Positions 27,901-34,444 of a DNA stretch of 64,000 bases are shown here, one piece after another. The position numbers and the translations under genes are program-made. The notes under the pieces are model-generated. The model saw only the letters and a list, made by a program, of their open reading frames with translations. It searched no databases and was not told the DNA's origin. Every line of letters starts with the position of its first letter. Position 1 is the stretch's first letter. Origin of the DNA: Flavobacteriales bacterium (GTDB lineage Bacteria > Bacteroidota > Bacteroidia > Flavobacteriales_F > PHOS-HE28). Location of the stretch: positions 434,001 through 498,000 of the forward strand of contig JACJZI010000004.1 of NCBI GenBank assembly GCA_020635655.1. The letters are read 5' to 3'.

Positions 27901-30900
27901 CACCGACCTGCCGGGCGCACAGGCCTCCGGCGGTACCATCACCTGCAACAACGCCTGTGTCACCCTGATGGGTTCGGGCAACGGCGCCTTCAGCTGGAGC
28001 GGGCCGGGCAACTTCTCCAGTGATCAGCAGGACCCCACGGTCTGCACCGCCGGTACCTACACCCTGACGGTCACCGGCACCAACGGCTGCACCAGCACCG
28101 CCACCGCCGTGGTGGATGCCGATGTCGACCTGCCGGGCGCACAGGCCTCCGGCGGCACGATCACCTGCACCAACGCCTGCGTGACCCTGATGGGCTCGGG
28201 CAATGGCGCCTTCAGCTGGAGCGGGCCGGGCAACTTCTCCAGTGACGAGCAGGACCCCACGGTCTGCACCGCCGGTACCTACACCCTGACGGTCACCGGT
28301 ACCAACGGCTGCACCAGCACCGCCACCGCCGTGGTGGATGAGGACACCGACCTGCCGGGCGCACAGGCCTCCGGCGGCACGATCACCTGCAACAACGCCT
28401 GTGTCACCCTGATGGGCTCGGGCAACGGCGCCTTCAGCTGGAGCGGGCCGGGCAACTTCACCAGTGATCAGCAGGATCCCACCGTCTGCACCGCCGGCAC
28501 CTACACCCTGACGGTCACCGGCACCAACGGCTGCACCAGCACCGCCACCGCCGTGGTGGATGAGGACACCGACCTGCCGGGCGCACAGGCCTCCGGCGGT
28601 ACCATCACCTGCAACAACGCCTGTGTCACCCTGATGGGTTCGGGCAACGGCGCCTTCAGCTGGAGCGGGCCGGGCAACTTCTCCAGTGATCAGCAGGACC
28701 CCACGGTCTGCACCGCCGGTACCTACACCCTGACGGTCACCGGCACCAACGGCTGCACCAGCACCGCCACCGCCGTGGTGGATGCCGATGTCGACCTGCC
28801 GGGCGCACAGGCCTCCGGCGGCACGATCACCTGCACCAACGCCTGCGTGACCCTGATGGGCTCGGGCAATGGCGCCTTCAGCTGGAGCGGGCCGGGCAAC
28901 TTCTCCAGTGACGAGCAGGACCCCACGGTCTGCACCGCCGGTACCTACACCCTGACGGTCACCGGTACCAACGGCTGCACCAGCACCGCCACCGCCGTGG
29001 TGGATGAGGACACCGACCTGCCGGGCGCACAGGCCTCCGGCGGCACGATCACCTGCAACAACGCCTGTGTCACCCTGATGGGCTCGGGCAACGGCGCCTT
29101 CAGCTGGAGCGGGCCGGGCAACTTCACCAGTGATCAGCAGGATCCCACCGTCTGCACCGCCGGCACCTACACCCTGACGGTCACCGGCACCAACGGCTGC
29201 ACCAGCACCGCCACCGCCGTGGTGGATGAGGACACCGACCTGCCGGGCGCACAGGCCTCCGGCGGCACGATCACCTGCAACAACGCCTGTGTCACCCTGA
29301 TGGGCTCGGGCAACGGCGCCTTCAGCTGGAGCGGGCCGGGCAACTTCTCCAGTGATCAGCAGGATCCCACCGTCTGCACCGCCGGCACCTACACCCTGAC
29401 GGTCACCGGCACCAACGGCTGCACCAGCACCGCCACCGCCGTGGTGGATGCCGATGTCGACCTGCCGGGCGCACAGGCCTCCGGCGGCACGATCACCTGC
29501 ACCAACGCCTGCGTGACCCTGATGGGCTCGGGCAATGGCGCCTACAGCTGGAGCGGGCCGGGCAACTTCTCCAGTGACGAGCAGGATCCCACCGTCTGCA
29601 CCGCCGGCACCTACACCCTGACGGTCACCGGCACCAACGGCTGCACCAGCACCGCCACCGCCGTGGTGGAGGAGGATGTGAACGTACCGGACGTGTCCGC
29701 AGTGGGTGGCTTATTGGATTGCGACCTTGGCACATTCCAACTGATGGGGATCTCGGACCAGACCGCAGCGACCTACACATGGACCGGACCGAACGGATTC
29801 TTCAGCAACCTGCAGGATCCCGTGGTCAGCGATACGGGAACCTACGTCCTGACGGTAACGGCGGAGAACGGATGCAGTTCCATGACGACCGCCCATATCG
29901 GAAGCGACTGTGAGAAGAAATGTCCGCCGATGATCATTTCCTGCGGACCGGATGTTACGGTCGAATGCGGGACGAACCTCGGTGTGATCGAGATCGGGTA
30001 TCCGGAATTCCGCAAGGACCCTGATTGCCCCGAGGTGCAGATCGACTGGTCGGACGAATGGGTCGGATCGTGCCCGTACACGTTGATCCGCACATGGACG
30101 GCGACCGATGGTCTCGGCAACGTGGAGACCTGCGTACAGACCATCACGGTGGTCGACAACACGCCACCCACCATCATCGGGGTACCCGCGGATGTGACGG
30201 TCTCCTGTGGCGCGGTGCCTGACGGAGCAGCGCTCTGGGCGGAGGACAACTGCAAAGACGAGGTCTGGACCGTTGTTCCGGAGGATATGGTGATCCCTGG
30301 CGACTGTGCAGGGTCCTACACGATCCAGCGCACATGGACGGCCACGGACGATTGTGGGAACACCACCTCGCAGACCCAGGTGATCCATGTTGTGGACAAC
30401 GAACCACCCGTGTTCGACTGTGATCCGTCCGAAGTGACCGTGATGTGCGGGGACAAGCTGCCCAAGCCTGGGAAGTGCGCCGCCACGGACAATTGCGGGG
30501 GCGCCGTGGACCTGAACGTCGTTGAGGACAAGACGGAGGCCGACCCGAACGGCAATTGGGACGTGACCTGGACCTGGACGGCCACCGACGATTGCGGCAA
30601 CGCCAGTCAGCTGGTACAGGTCGTGCATGTGATCTGCGAGAAGAAGGATCCCAAGAAGATGGGCCTGTTGATCGCCGACCCCGATCCGTTCCTGTTCGAC
30701 ACGGAGATCCGTTTCGTGCCTGAGCTGAGCGGTGCTGCTTCGCTCGATATCCTCGATCCGATGGGCCGTCCCGTGGGTCGCTTCTTCCAGGGACCGGTGG
30801 CGGCCGGACAGGAGTATCGCGTCCACTTCGACCCGCAAAACAACCTGGTGGGGGTCTTCCTCGTGAAGCTCCGGATCGGTGATCGCGACATGCTGATGCG

Positions 30901-30919
30901 CATCGTTCGGACCCATTGA
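21908..30919 (+). CDS. Giant T9SS-secreted surface protein with 19 tandem 74-residue repeats
   Basis: 3003 residues; starts at 21908, or at 21926 (MKKLVRAVIALTLLG), giving a signal peptide. In order: a DUF7948 domain (about 55-290, HFTENKGQFSG to PLVIDPIALRW), SBBP-like beta-propeller repeats (about 290-760, for example GNLYITGYTASTNFP), an Ig-like domain (about 770-880), two SprB-type repeats (about 880-1030, DGSIMAMADGSAPFTYQWS), two degenerate Ig-like units, then 19 near-identical 74-residue units (1187-2592) each with four Cys, another degenerate unit, three HYR-like domains (about 2670-2905, RTWTATD...CGN), and a C-terminal sorting domain with DPMGRPVGRF. Probably a cell-surface adhesin or gliding/biofilm protein displayed by the T9SS, by analogy with SprB; the ligand is unknown. 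Followed by a strong terminator. Confidence 0.85.
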   Translation: MEHSTIMKKLVRAVIALTLLGAPFAPIPAHAEGGNGPDPDHDGLDRGVEALLHRYDHELHFTENKGQFSGPVLYRADLPMGQAVVTPDGMYITAFDPASLQELQREGVAMEEDIRAGLAPRPVIWHKKGHTWQLHFIGASPEMYAEGRTAHEGVNNYFLGDRTATGARSFQEVWYKDTYKGVDVRYYPAEDGTLEYDIICRPGSDPAQVAIEFKGIGRLRTTDKGELVMATSLGEMTYPAPVVYQQVNGRQRIVHAEYVVDGENILRFRLGAYDRSAPLVIDPIALRWATWMSTASNSDNHGHCIWVDPSDGAIYVVSRVSGGTDQITPGAFDETTNGSYDMVVGKYLEPTNIGDSGTRVWQTYIGGNGIENPYAMEQGADGNLYITGYTASTNFPLLGGPVFSGSSVDQQSQSGDDIYVLKINTAGNSIKSAVVGGNGTDNAFDLRIATNGDVIICGNTTSSNLATSNSGSGATNSNAGGNDVLLFRINGDLSAVQWMKNYGGSSDDLAQIMLYDPATGNILVGGRTSSSNFPTLNPRQSTRGGSEAGFLQRLAGDGSTVWSSYFQSASGDALAILCMSMNTTGDAFYFGGITSGAASSNISSTGVYDNTYNGGSNDLFVARMDLDQNFLGGTYIGGSLNEVNMMGLNTDLNNDVYVFGYTNSTNFPVSSSPDVPLQSTNQGGNDKVFFKLKDDLSDLLFSTYYGGSQDDYDPVGERGIKFSNCRIYTIVTSESNNVPLTQGALNTTKNSSSSIYEPGIVVWANPPDLLGNTISYSGTAICAGSTPGDIQGSLPNYVLPTIVRNNVASTYPTLGSAATYQWQISTDSLNWTDIPGATSQDLSGSTIGPIFETTYIRRIIGGDACILAGAADQVVTVRIMSVTGTVTNVTCNGDGDGSIMAMADGSAPFTYQWSDNQTGQTATGLVPGTYSVTVTDANQCSASNTFNVSQPDALSGLFNVTNATCANQDGSITVIPSGGTTPYTYLWNTGSTGAMINGLGAGPYDVTITDAHQCMLNLQTQVGATGLPNVNAGMDGVIDCNSGPEIMLNGSSSTPGATFSWSGPGIVNGGGTPTPTVNSGGTYTLTVTDPQTQCQNSDVAEVSVNTTPPGASAGADLDLDCNTTSGDLNGTSPTQGVGFGWTGPNGLNSTDATINVSDAGTYLLTVTDPNNGCTSTDEAEVNVDNSLPGAQASGGTITCTNACVTLMGSGNGAFSWSGPGNFTSDQQDPTVCTAGTYTLTVTGTNGCTSTATAVVDEDTDLPGAQASGGTITCNNACVTLMGSGNGAFSWSGPGNFTSDQQDPTVCTAGTYTLTVTGTNGCTSTATAVVDEDTDLPGAQASGGTITCNNACVTLMGSGNGAFSWSGPGNFSSDQQDPTVCTAGTYTLTVTGTNGCTSTATAVVDADVDLPGAQASGGTITCTNACVTLMGSGNGAFSWSGPGNFSSDEQDPTVCTAGTYTLTVTGTNGCTSTATAVVDEDTDLPGAQASGGTITCNNACVTLMGSGNGAFSWSGPGNFTSDQQDPTVCTAGTYTLTVTGTNGCTSTATAVVDEDTDLPGAQASGGTITCNNACVTLMGSGNGAFSWSGPGNFSSDQQDPTVCTAGTYTLTVTGTNGCTSTATAVVDADVDLPGAQASGGTITCTNACVTLMGSGNGAFSWSGPGNFSSDEQDPTVCTAGTYTLTVTGTNGCTSTATAVVDEDTDLPGAQASGGTITCNNACVTLMGSGNGAFSWSGPGNFTSDQQDPTVCTAGTYTLTVTGTNGCTSTATAVVDEDTDLPGAQASGGTITCNNACVTLMGSGNGAFSWSGPGNFSSDQQDPTVCTAGTYTLTVTGTNGCTSTATAVVDADVDLPGAQASGGTITCTNACVTLMGSGNGAFSWSGPGNFSSDEQDPTVCTAGTYTLTVTGTNGCTSTATAVVDEDTDLPGAQASGGTITCNNACVTLMGSGNGAFSWSGPGNFTSDQQDPTVCTAGTYTLTVTGTNGCTSTATAVVDEDTDLPGAQASGGTITCNNACVTLMGSGNGAFSWSGPGNFSSDQQDPTVCTAGTYTLTVTGTNGCTSTATAVVDADVDLPGAQASGGTITCTNACVTLMGSGNGAFSWSGPGNFSSDEQDPTVCTAGTYTLTVTGTNGCTSTATAVVDEDTDLPGAQASGGTITCNNACVTLMGSGNGAFSWSGPGNFTSDQQDPTVCTAGTYTLTVTGTNGCTSTATAVVDEDTDLPGAQASGGTITCNNACVTLMGSGNGAFSWSGPGNFSSDQQDPTVCTAGTYTLTVTGTNGCTSTATAVVDADVDLPGAQASGGTITCTNACVTLMGSGNGAFSWSGPGNFSSDEQDPTVCTAGTYTLTVTGTNGCTSTATAVVDEDTDLPGAQASGGTITCNNACVTLMGSGNGAFSWSGPGNFTSDQQDPTVCTAGTYTLTVTGTNGCTSTATAVVDEDTDLPGAQASGGTITCNNACVTLMGSGNGAFSWSGPGNFSSDQQDPTVCTAGTYTLTVTGTNGCTSTATAVVDADVDLPGAQASGGTITCTNACVTLMGSGNGAYSWSGPGNFSSDEQDPTVCTAGTYTLTVTGTNGCTSTATAVVEEDVNVPDVSAVGGLLDCDLGTFQLMGISDQTAATYTWTGPNGFFSNLQDPVVSDTGTYVLTVTAENGCSSMTTAHIGSDCEKKCPPMIISCGPDVTVECGTNLGVIEIGYPEFRKDPDCPEVQIDWSDEWVGSCPYTLIRTWTATDGLGNVETCVQTITVVDNTPPTIIGVPADVTVSCGAVPDGAALWAEDNCKDEVWTVVPEDMVIPGDCAGSYTIQRTWTATDDCGNTTSQTQVIHVVDNEPPVFDCDPSEVTVMCGDKLPKPGKCAATDNCGGAVDLNVVEDKTEADPNGNWDVTWTWTATDDCGNASQLVQVVHVICEKKDPKKMGLLIADPDPFLFDTEIRFVPELSGAASLDILDPMGRPVGRFFQGPVAAGQEYRVHFDPQNNLVGVFLVKLRIGDRDMLMRIVRTH
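25466..29683 (+). repeat. 19 tandem 222-bp (74-codon) repeats
   Basis: Units begin at 25466 and every 222 bases after it (LPGAQASGG at each unit start), ending at 29683 inside the giant surface-protein gene. Each unit encodes an Ig-like fold pattern: GGTITC, GAFSWSGPGNF, DPTVCTAGTYTLTVTGTNGC. Three unit subtypes differ by TNA/NNA, FT/FS, QQ/EQ and DEDTD/DADVD. Confidence 0.97.
25688..29683 (+). repeat. 666-bp higher-order repeat, six copies
   Basis: Units 2 to 19 form six copies of a three-unit block (A: NNA-FT-QQ; B: NNA-FS-QQ; C: TNA-FS-EQ), starting at 25688, 26354, 27020, 27686, 28352 and 29018. The first five blocks (25688-29017) look identical wherever I compared them; the sixth diverges from its second unit onward. 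Confidence 0.9.
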
Positions 30920-30940
30920 TCCCACTTCCGAACGATCACT

Positions 30941-30973
30941 GCGAGGGCCGCCCGTGTGCGGCCCTCGCCCTTT
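30941..30973 (+). terminator. Rho-independent terminator of giant surface-protein gene
   Basis: Perfect 11-bp stem GCGAGGGCCGC (30941-30951) / GCGGCCCTCGC (30958-30968) with a 6-base loop, followed by CCTTT. It lies 22 bases after the stop codon. Confidence 0.88.
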
Positions 30974-30991
30974 CCGGCGGTCCGAGCGCGG

Positions 30992-30999
30992 TACCTTCG
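30992..30999 (+). promoter_or_regulatory. -7-like promoter element directly before rarA
   Basis: TACCTTCG is one base off TAnnTTTG and ends five bases before the ATG at 31005. TTTC at 30971-30974 lies 17 bases upstream and could be the -33 partner. Such a position would give a leaderless or nearly leaderless transcript. Confidence 0.4.
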
Positions 31000-31004
31000 C
31001 AGCA

Positions 31005-32291
31005 ATGGAAAGCGAAGCCCCGCTCGCCGAGCGCATGCGTCCGCGCACCTTGGAGGACGTGGTCGGGCAGGACCATTTGATCGGGCCCGCTGGCGTGCTG
31101 CGCAAGGCCCTGGCCTCGGGCGTCCTGCCAAGCATGATCCTTTGGGGGCCGCCTGGAGTGGGGAAGACCACCCTTGCCCGACTGGTCGCCGAGCGATTGG
31201 GGCGACCGTTCTTCACCCTCAGCGCGATCAGCTCGGGCGTGAAGGACGTGCGGGAGGTGATCGACAAGGCTGGAGGCCAGGGTCTTTTCTCCCGTAGCGC
31301 GATCCTCTTCATCGACGAGATCCACCGATTCAGCAAGGCACAACAGGACAGCCTGTTGGGGGCGGTGGAAAAGGGTACGATCACCTTGATCGGAGCGACC
31401 ACGGAGAATCCCGGTTTCGAGGTGATCGGAGCGCTCCTGTCGCGATGCCAGGTCTATGTCCTGAAGCCGCTCGATGCCGACCAATTGCTGGCCCTGCTGC
31501 ATCGCGCCATGGAAGAGGACGAGCTGCTGAAAAGCAAGCATATCACGATCCAGGAGACCACTGCTTTGCTGCGCGCTTCCGGAGGTGATGCCCGTCGGCT
31601 CTTGAACACCTTCGCGCTCTGTGTCCAGGCCACACCGGGGACAGCGGTGACCATCACCGATGCGCTGGTGCGGGAGGTGGTGCAGGGACCTGCGGCGCGT
31701 TATGACAAGCAGGGTGATCAGCACTACGACATCATTTCCGCCTTCATCAAGAGCATCCGGGGCAGCGATCCGCAGGCGGCCGTCTATTGGCTCGCAAGGA
31801 TGGTGGCGGGCGGCGAGGACCCGAAGTTCATCGCACGACGCATGGTGATCCTGGCGAGCGAGGACATCGGCAATGCCGACCCCAATGCGCTGCTGTTGGC
31901 CACCACCACGATGCAGGCGGTACAGATGATCGGCTGGCCGGAGGGACGGATCGTCCTCAGCCAATGCGCGGTCCATCTGGCCTGCGCCCCGAAGAGCAAC
32001 AGCAGCTATCTCGCCATCGATGCGGCCCTTGCGGAGGTGGAGCGTAGCGGGGACCTTCCCGTCCCGCTCCATTTGCGCAATGCGCCCACCAACTTGATGA
32101 AGGACCTGGGCCATGGCGCAGGGTACGCATACAGCCATGAAGGGGAAGATCACTTCATCCCACAGGAATACCTGCCCGAGGCGATCAGCGGCACGGTGTT
32201 CTACCGGCCGGCTGCGAACCGGAGGGAGCTTGCATCCAAGGAAGTGCTGAGGAAGCGATGGGGCGACAAGTACCCGCTCGGTGGGGAGTGA
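31005..32291 (+). CDS. rarA: Replication-associated recombination AAA+ ATPase RarA/MgsA
   Basis: Acts at stalled replication forks, related to clamp loaders. About 428 residues from the ATG at 31005; the frame is open 17 codons upstream, but those would include the terminator hairpin. Walker A WGPPGVGKTT at residues 47-56, Walker B LFIDEIHRF at 101-109, sensor 1 GATTENPGFE, and the C-terminal oligomerisation region (RMVILASEDIGNADPNALLL). Length and order are normal for the family. Stand-alone gene between a terminator and a convergent membrane protein. Confidence 0.96.
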   Translation: MESEAPLAERMRPRTLEDVVGQDHLIGPAGVLRKALASGVLPSMILWGPPGVGKTTLARLVAERLGRPFFTLSAISSGVKDVREVIDKAGGQGLFSRSAILFIDEIHRFSKAQQDSLLGAVEKGTITLIGATTENPGFEVIGALLSRCQVYVLKPLDADQLLALLHRAMEEDELLKSKHITIQETTALLRASGGDARRLLNTFALCVQATPGTAVTITDALVREVVQGPAARYDKQGDQHYDIISAFIKSIRGSDPQAAVYWLARMVAGGEDPKFIARRMVILASEDIGNADPNALLLATTTMQAVQMIGWPEGRIVLSQCAVHLACAPKSNSSYLAIDAALAEVERSGDLPVPLHLRNAPTNLMKDLGHGAGYAYSHEGEDHFIPQEYLPEAISGTVFYRPAANRRELASKEVLRKRWGDKYPLGGE

Positions 32292-32306
32292 CCCGGGCGC
32301 CCTGCC

Positions 32307-32756
32307 CTAGGAAACGCGTTCCGATTCCAGGAAACTGCGGTGCATGTCGTAGATGATCCCCAAGCTGACCATCAGGCCCCCCACGGCCTGTTCCACGATC
32401 TGCCAGATGGCATCCACCGCGATGTGCATCATGTCGTTGCTGATGGTGAACGACACGCCGAACACGTAAACGATCAGATAGACCACGAAACCGATGATGG
32501 CGCCCACCAGCATGCTCGTGAACGGAAAGGCCTTGCGCAGATCGATCCATTGATGAAGGATCGCCTGATGGACGGCCAGGGTGATCCCCAGACCGATGAT
32601 GAAATAGACCAGTCCGGCCAGGGTGAAATAGAACCCCATCGGGACCTGGAGTTCCTGAAGGTCGTTGAGCGCGAGACCGTGCCAGACATAGGAAAGTCCG
32701 AACATCACGACCGCTGAGAGCAGCCAGGGGACCAGGAAGCCACGTCTCCAAAGCAT
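32307..32756 (-). CDS. Four-helix membrane protein of unknown function
   Basis: 149 residues with four clear transmembrane segments (roughly residues 6-26, 40-63, 76-104 and 118-136). Charged residues are restricted to the ends and short loops, for example HQWIDLRKAFPFTS. I do not recognise a family with confidence; small Bacteroidota inner-membrane proteins of this shape are common. Convergent with rarA (15-base gap) and divergent from the downstream lipoprotein gene. Confidence 0.7.
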   Translation of the reverse strand: MLWRRGFLVPWLLSAVVMFGLSYVWHGLALNDLQELQVPMGFYFTLAGLVYFIIGLGITLAVHQAILHQWIDLRKAFPFTSMLVGAIIGFVVYLIVYVFGVSFTISNDMMHIAVDAIWQIVEQAVGGLMVSLGIIYDMHRSFLESERVS

Positions 32757-32833
32757 CAGTTCATCTTGCCAGGTCGGTCCATCCGTGCGTTCGATCGATC
32801 CGCTGAAGGGGCTTGGCTAAATTACACCCCCAC

Positions 32834-34444
32834 ATGAAGAACGGTCGCGCATGGTCCGGGGTTGCCTTCCTTCCGCTGCCGATCTGCGTTCTGTTGCTCG
32901 GATGCCGCAAGGAACCGGCGCGACCACAGTGGGACATCGATGTGCTGGCGCCGTTGGTCACCACCTCCTTCACGATCGGCGATGTGCTGGGGGACACACT
33001 GCTGGAGATCGGTGAAGACGGTTCCTTGACCCTGCTCTACCGAACGGAGCTGTTCGGGCTTCGCCTGGACACCCTGCTGGACCTCCCGGACACCTCGTTC
33101 TACTACCGGTTCGGGCTTCCCGTGCCCGGCCCGCTGGACCTGAATGCCGGGACCACCTTCTTCTCGAACGACGAGACCACGGAGCTCGGACTCGACGAAG
33201 CCCAGCTTCGCTATCTCGACGTGCGTGAAGGCACGGTGGATTTTGACATGATCAGCATGGTGGCCAGCCCGACGATCGGCACGTTCGGCATCTCCAGTGC
33301 CACGCTCAACGGCCAGCCGTTCAGCCTGCAGCGCCAGATCCCCGCCGGATCACCCGGCGCCCCTGCCAGTTCGAGCGCGTCCAGCGACCTCTCCGGCTAT
33401 CATTTCGACCTGCGCGGGCCGCAATTGAACACGGTGAACACCCTGACCACTTCGATCGATTTTCGCCTCGACCCCGACGGGAACGGTGCCACCCTGACCG
33501 ATCAGGACAGCGTGATCGCCGTCGCCCATTACCATGGCGTCGTACCCCAATACGCGGAGGGGTTTTTCGGGTCACCGGGATACAGCGTGGGGCCGGATAC
33601 GAGCCGGATCGACCTTTTCGAGGAGGTGATCGCCGGGCTGCTCGACCTCGATCAAGTGACCGCCACCATCACGGTGACCAACGGGATCGGCGTCGACGCG
33701 CGTATCGTGCTGCACGATTTCACCGCGGCGAACACCCGCACCGGTGGGTCGCTGGCCCTGCAGAACCCCGTCGTGGGAGGGGCGATCAATCTCGACCGCG
33801 CCATCGACCTGAACGGTTCGTTCCAACCCACGGTCCATGAGATCGTGTTGGACAACGGGAACAGCAACATCGATCAACTGGTCGAGCTGTTGCCGGACAG
33901 ACTGGCCTATACCCTCGACCTGCTGGTGAACCCGCTCGGTGACATCAGCAATGGACATGATTTCCTCTATCACGAGAGCGAATTGCACGTGGACCTTGAT
34001 GTGGAGATCCCGCTGCGGCTCATCGCGACCGACCTGACATTGGAGAGCATCGTGACCCCCGACCTGCCCGGATCGTCCGAGGCCCATGGTCTGCAACACG
34101 GGACACTGCACCTGTTCGCGACCAATGGATTCCCATTTGACGCGACGATCCTGATGGACGTGATCGACGCGGATGCCAACGTGGTCGCCTCCATCCCCGT
34201 GGACGGGACCGTCGCGGCGGGCCACCTCGGGACCGATGGGCTGGTGGACATGCGCACGGACGCGCACCTGCGGGCCGAACTGACGGACGCACAGGTCGAT
34301 CTGCTGTACGCGAACACCCGTCTCCGCCTGCGCACGATCTTCAACACCAGCGACCAATCCCAGCACCTTCAGCTGCTGGATTCCTACCAGCTCGACCTGC
34401 AGATCACCACGGCGGCGAACTATATCGTGAACGGGGATGACTAG
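32834..34444 (+). CDS. Large lipoprotein of unknown function paired with a barrel protein
   Basis: About 536 residues from the ATG at 32834 (the frame opens at 32813). Lipoprotein signal ICVLLLGCRKE with the lipidated Cys at residue 24. The mature part is beta-rich with no recognised catalytic motif (for example DSLFQPTV-like strands and many T, D and L). TAAATTAC at 32818-32825 may be a -7 element, leaving a very short leader. Its stop overlaps the start of the next gene by 8 bases (34437-34444), so the two are translationally coupled and probably act together at the outer membrane. Confidence 0.7.
   Translation: MKNGRAWSGVAFLPLPICVLLLGCRKEPARPQWDIDVLAPLVTTSFTIGDVLGDTLLEIGEDGSLTLLYRTELFGLRLDTLLDLPDTSFYYRFGLPVPGPLDLNAGTTFFSNDETTELGLDEAQLRYLDVREGTVDFDMISMVASPTIGTFGISSATLNGQPFSLQRQIPAGSPGAPASSSASSDLSGYHFDLRGPQLNTVNTLTTSIDFRLDPDGNGATLTDQDSVIAVAHYHGVVPQYAEGFFGSPGYSVGPDTSRIDLFEEVIAGLLDLDQVTATITVTNGIGVDARIVLHDFTAANTRTGGSLALQNPVVGGAINLDRAIDLNGSFQPTVHEIVLDNGNSNIDQLVELLPDRLAYTLDLLVNPLGDISNGHDFLYHESELHVDLDVEIPLRLIATDLTLESIVTPDLPGSSEAHGLQHGTLHLFATNGFPFDATILMDVIDADANVVASIPVDGTVAAGHLGTDGLVDMRTDAHLRAELTDAQVDLLYANTRLRLRTIFNTSDQSQHLQLLDSYQLDLQITTAANYIVNGDD

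Noticed and set aside
25615..29127. Repeated 60- to 70-codon minus-strand frames inside the array
   Set aside because: They are the same antisense frame recurring because the DNA repeats; no independent start signals or coding character.
25466..29683. CRISPR array or non-coding satellite
   Set aside because: Period is 222 bp with no unique spacers, always in frame with the surrounding gene, and each unit encodes a regular Ig-like pattern.
29711..31402. 563-codon minus-strand frame spanning the end of the giant gene and the start of rarA
   Set aside because: It crosses a strong terminator and two well-supported plus-strand genes; product has no domain.
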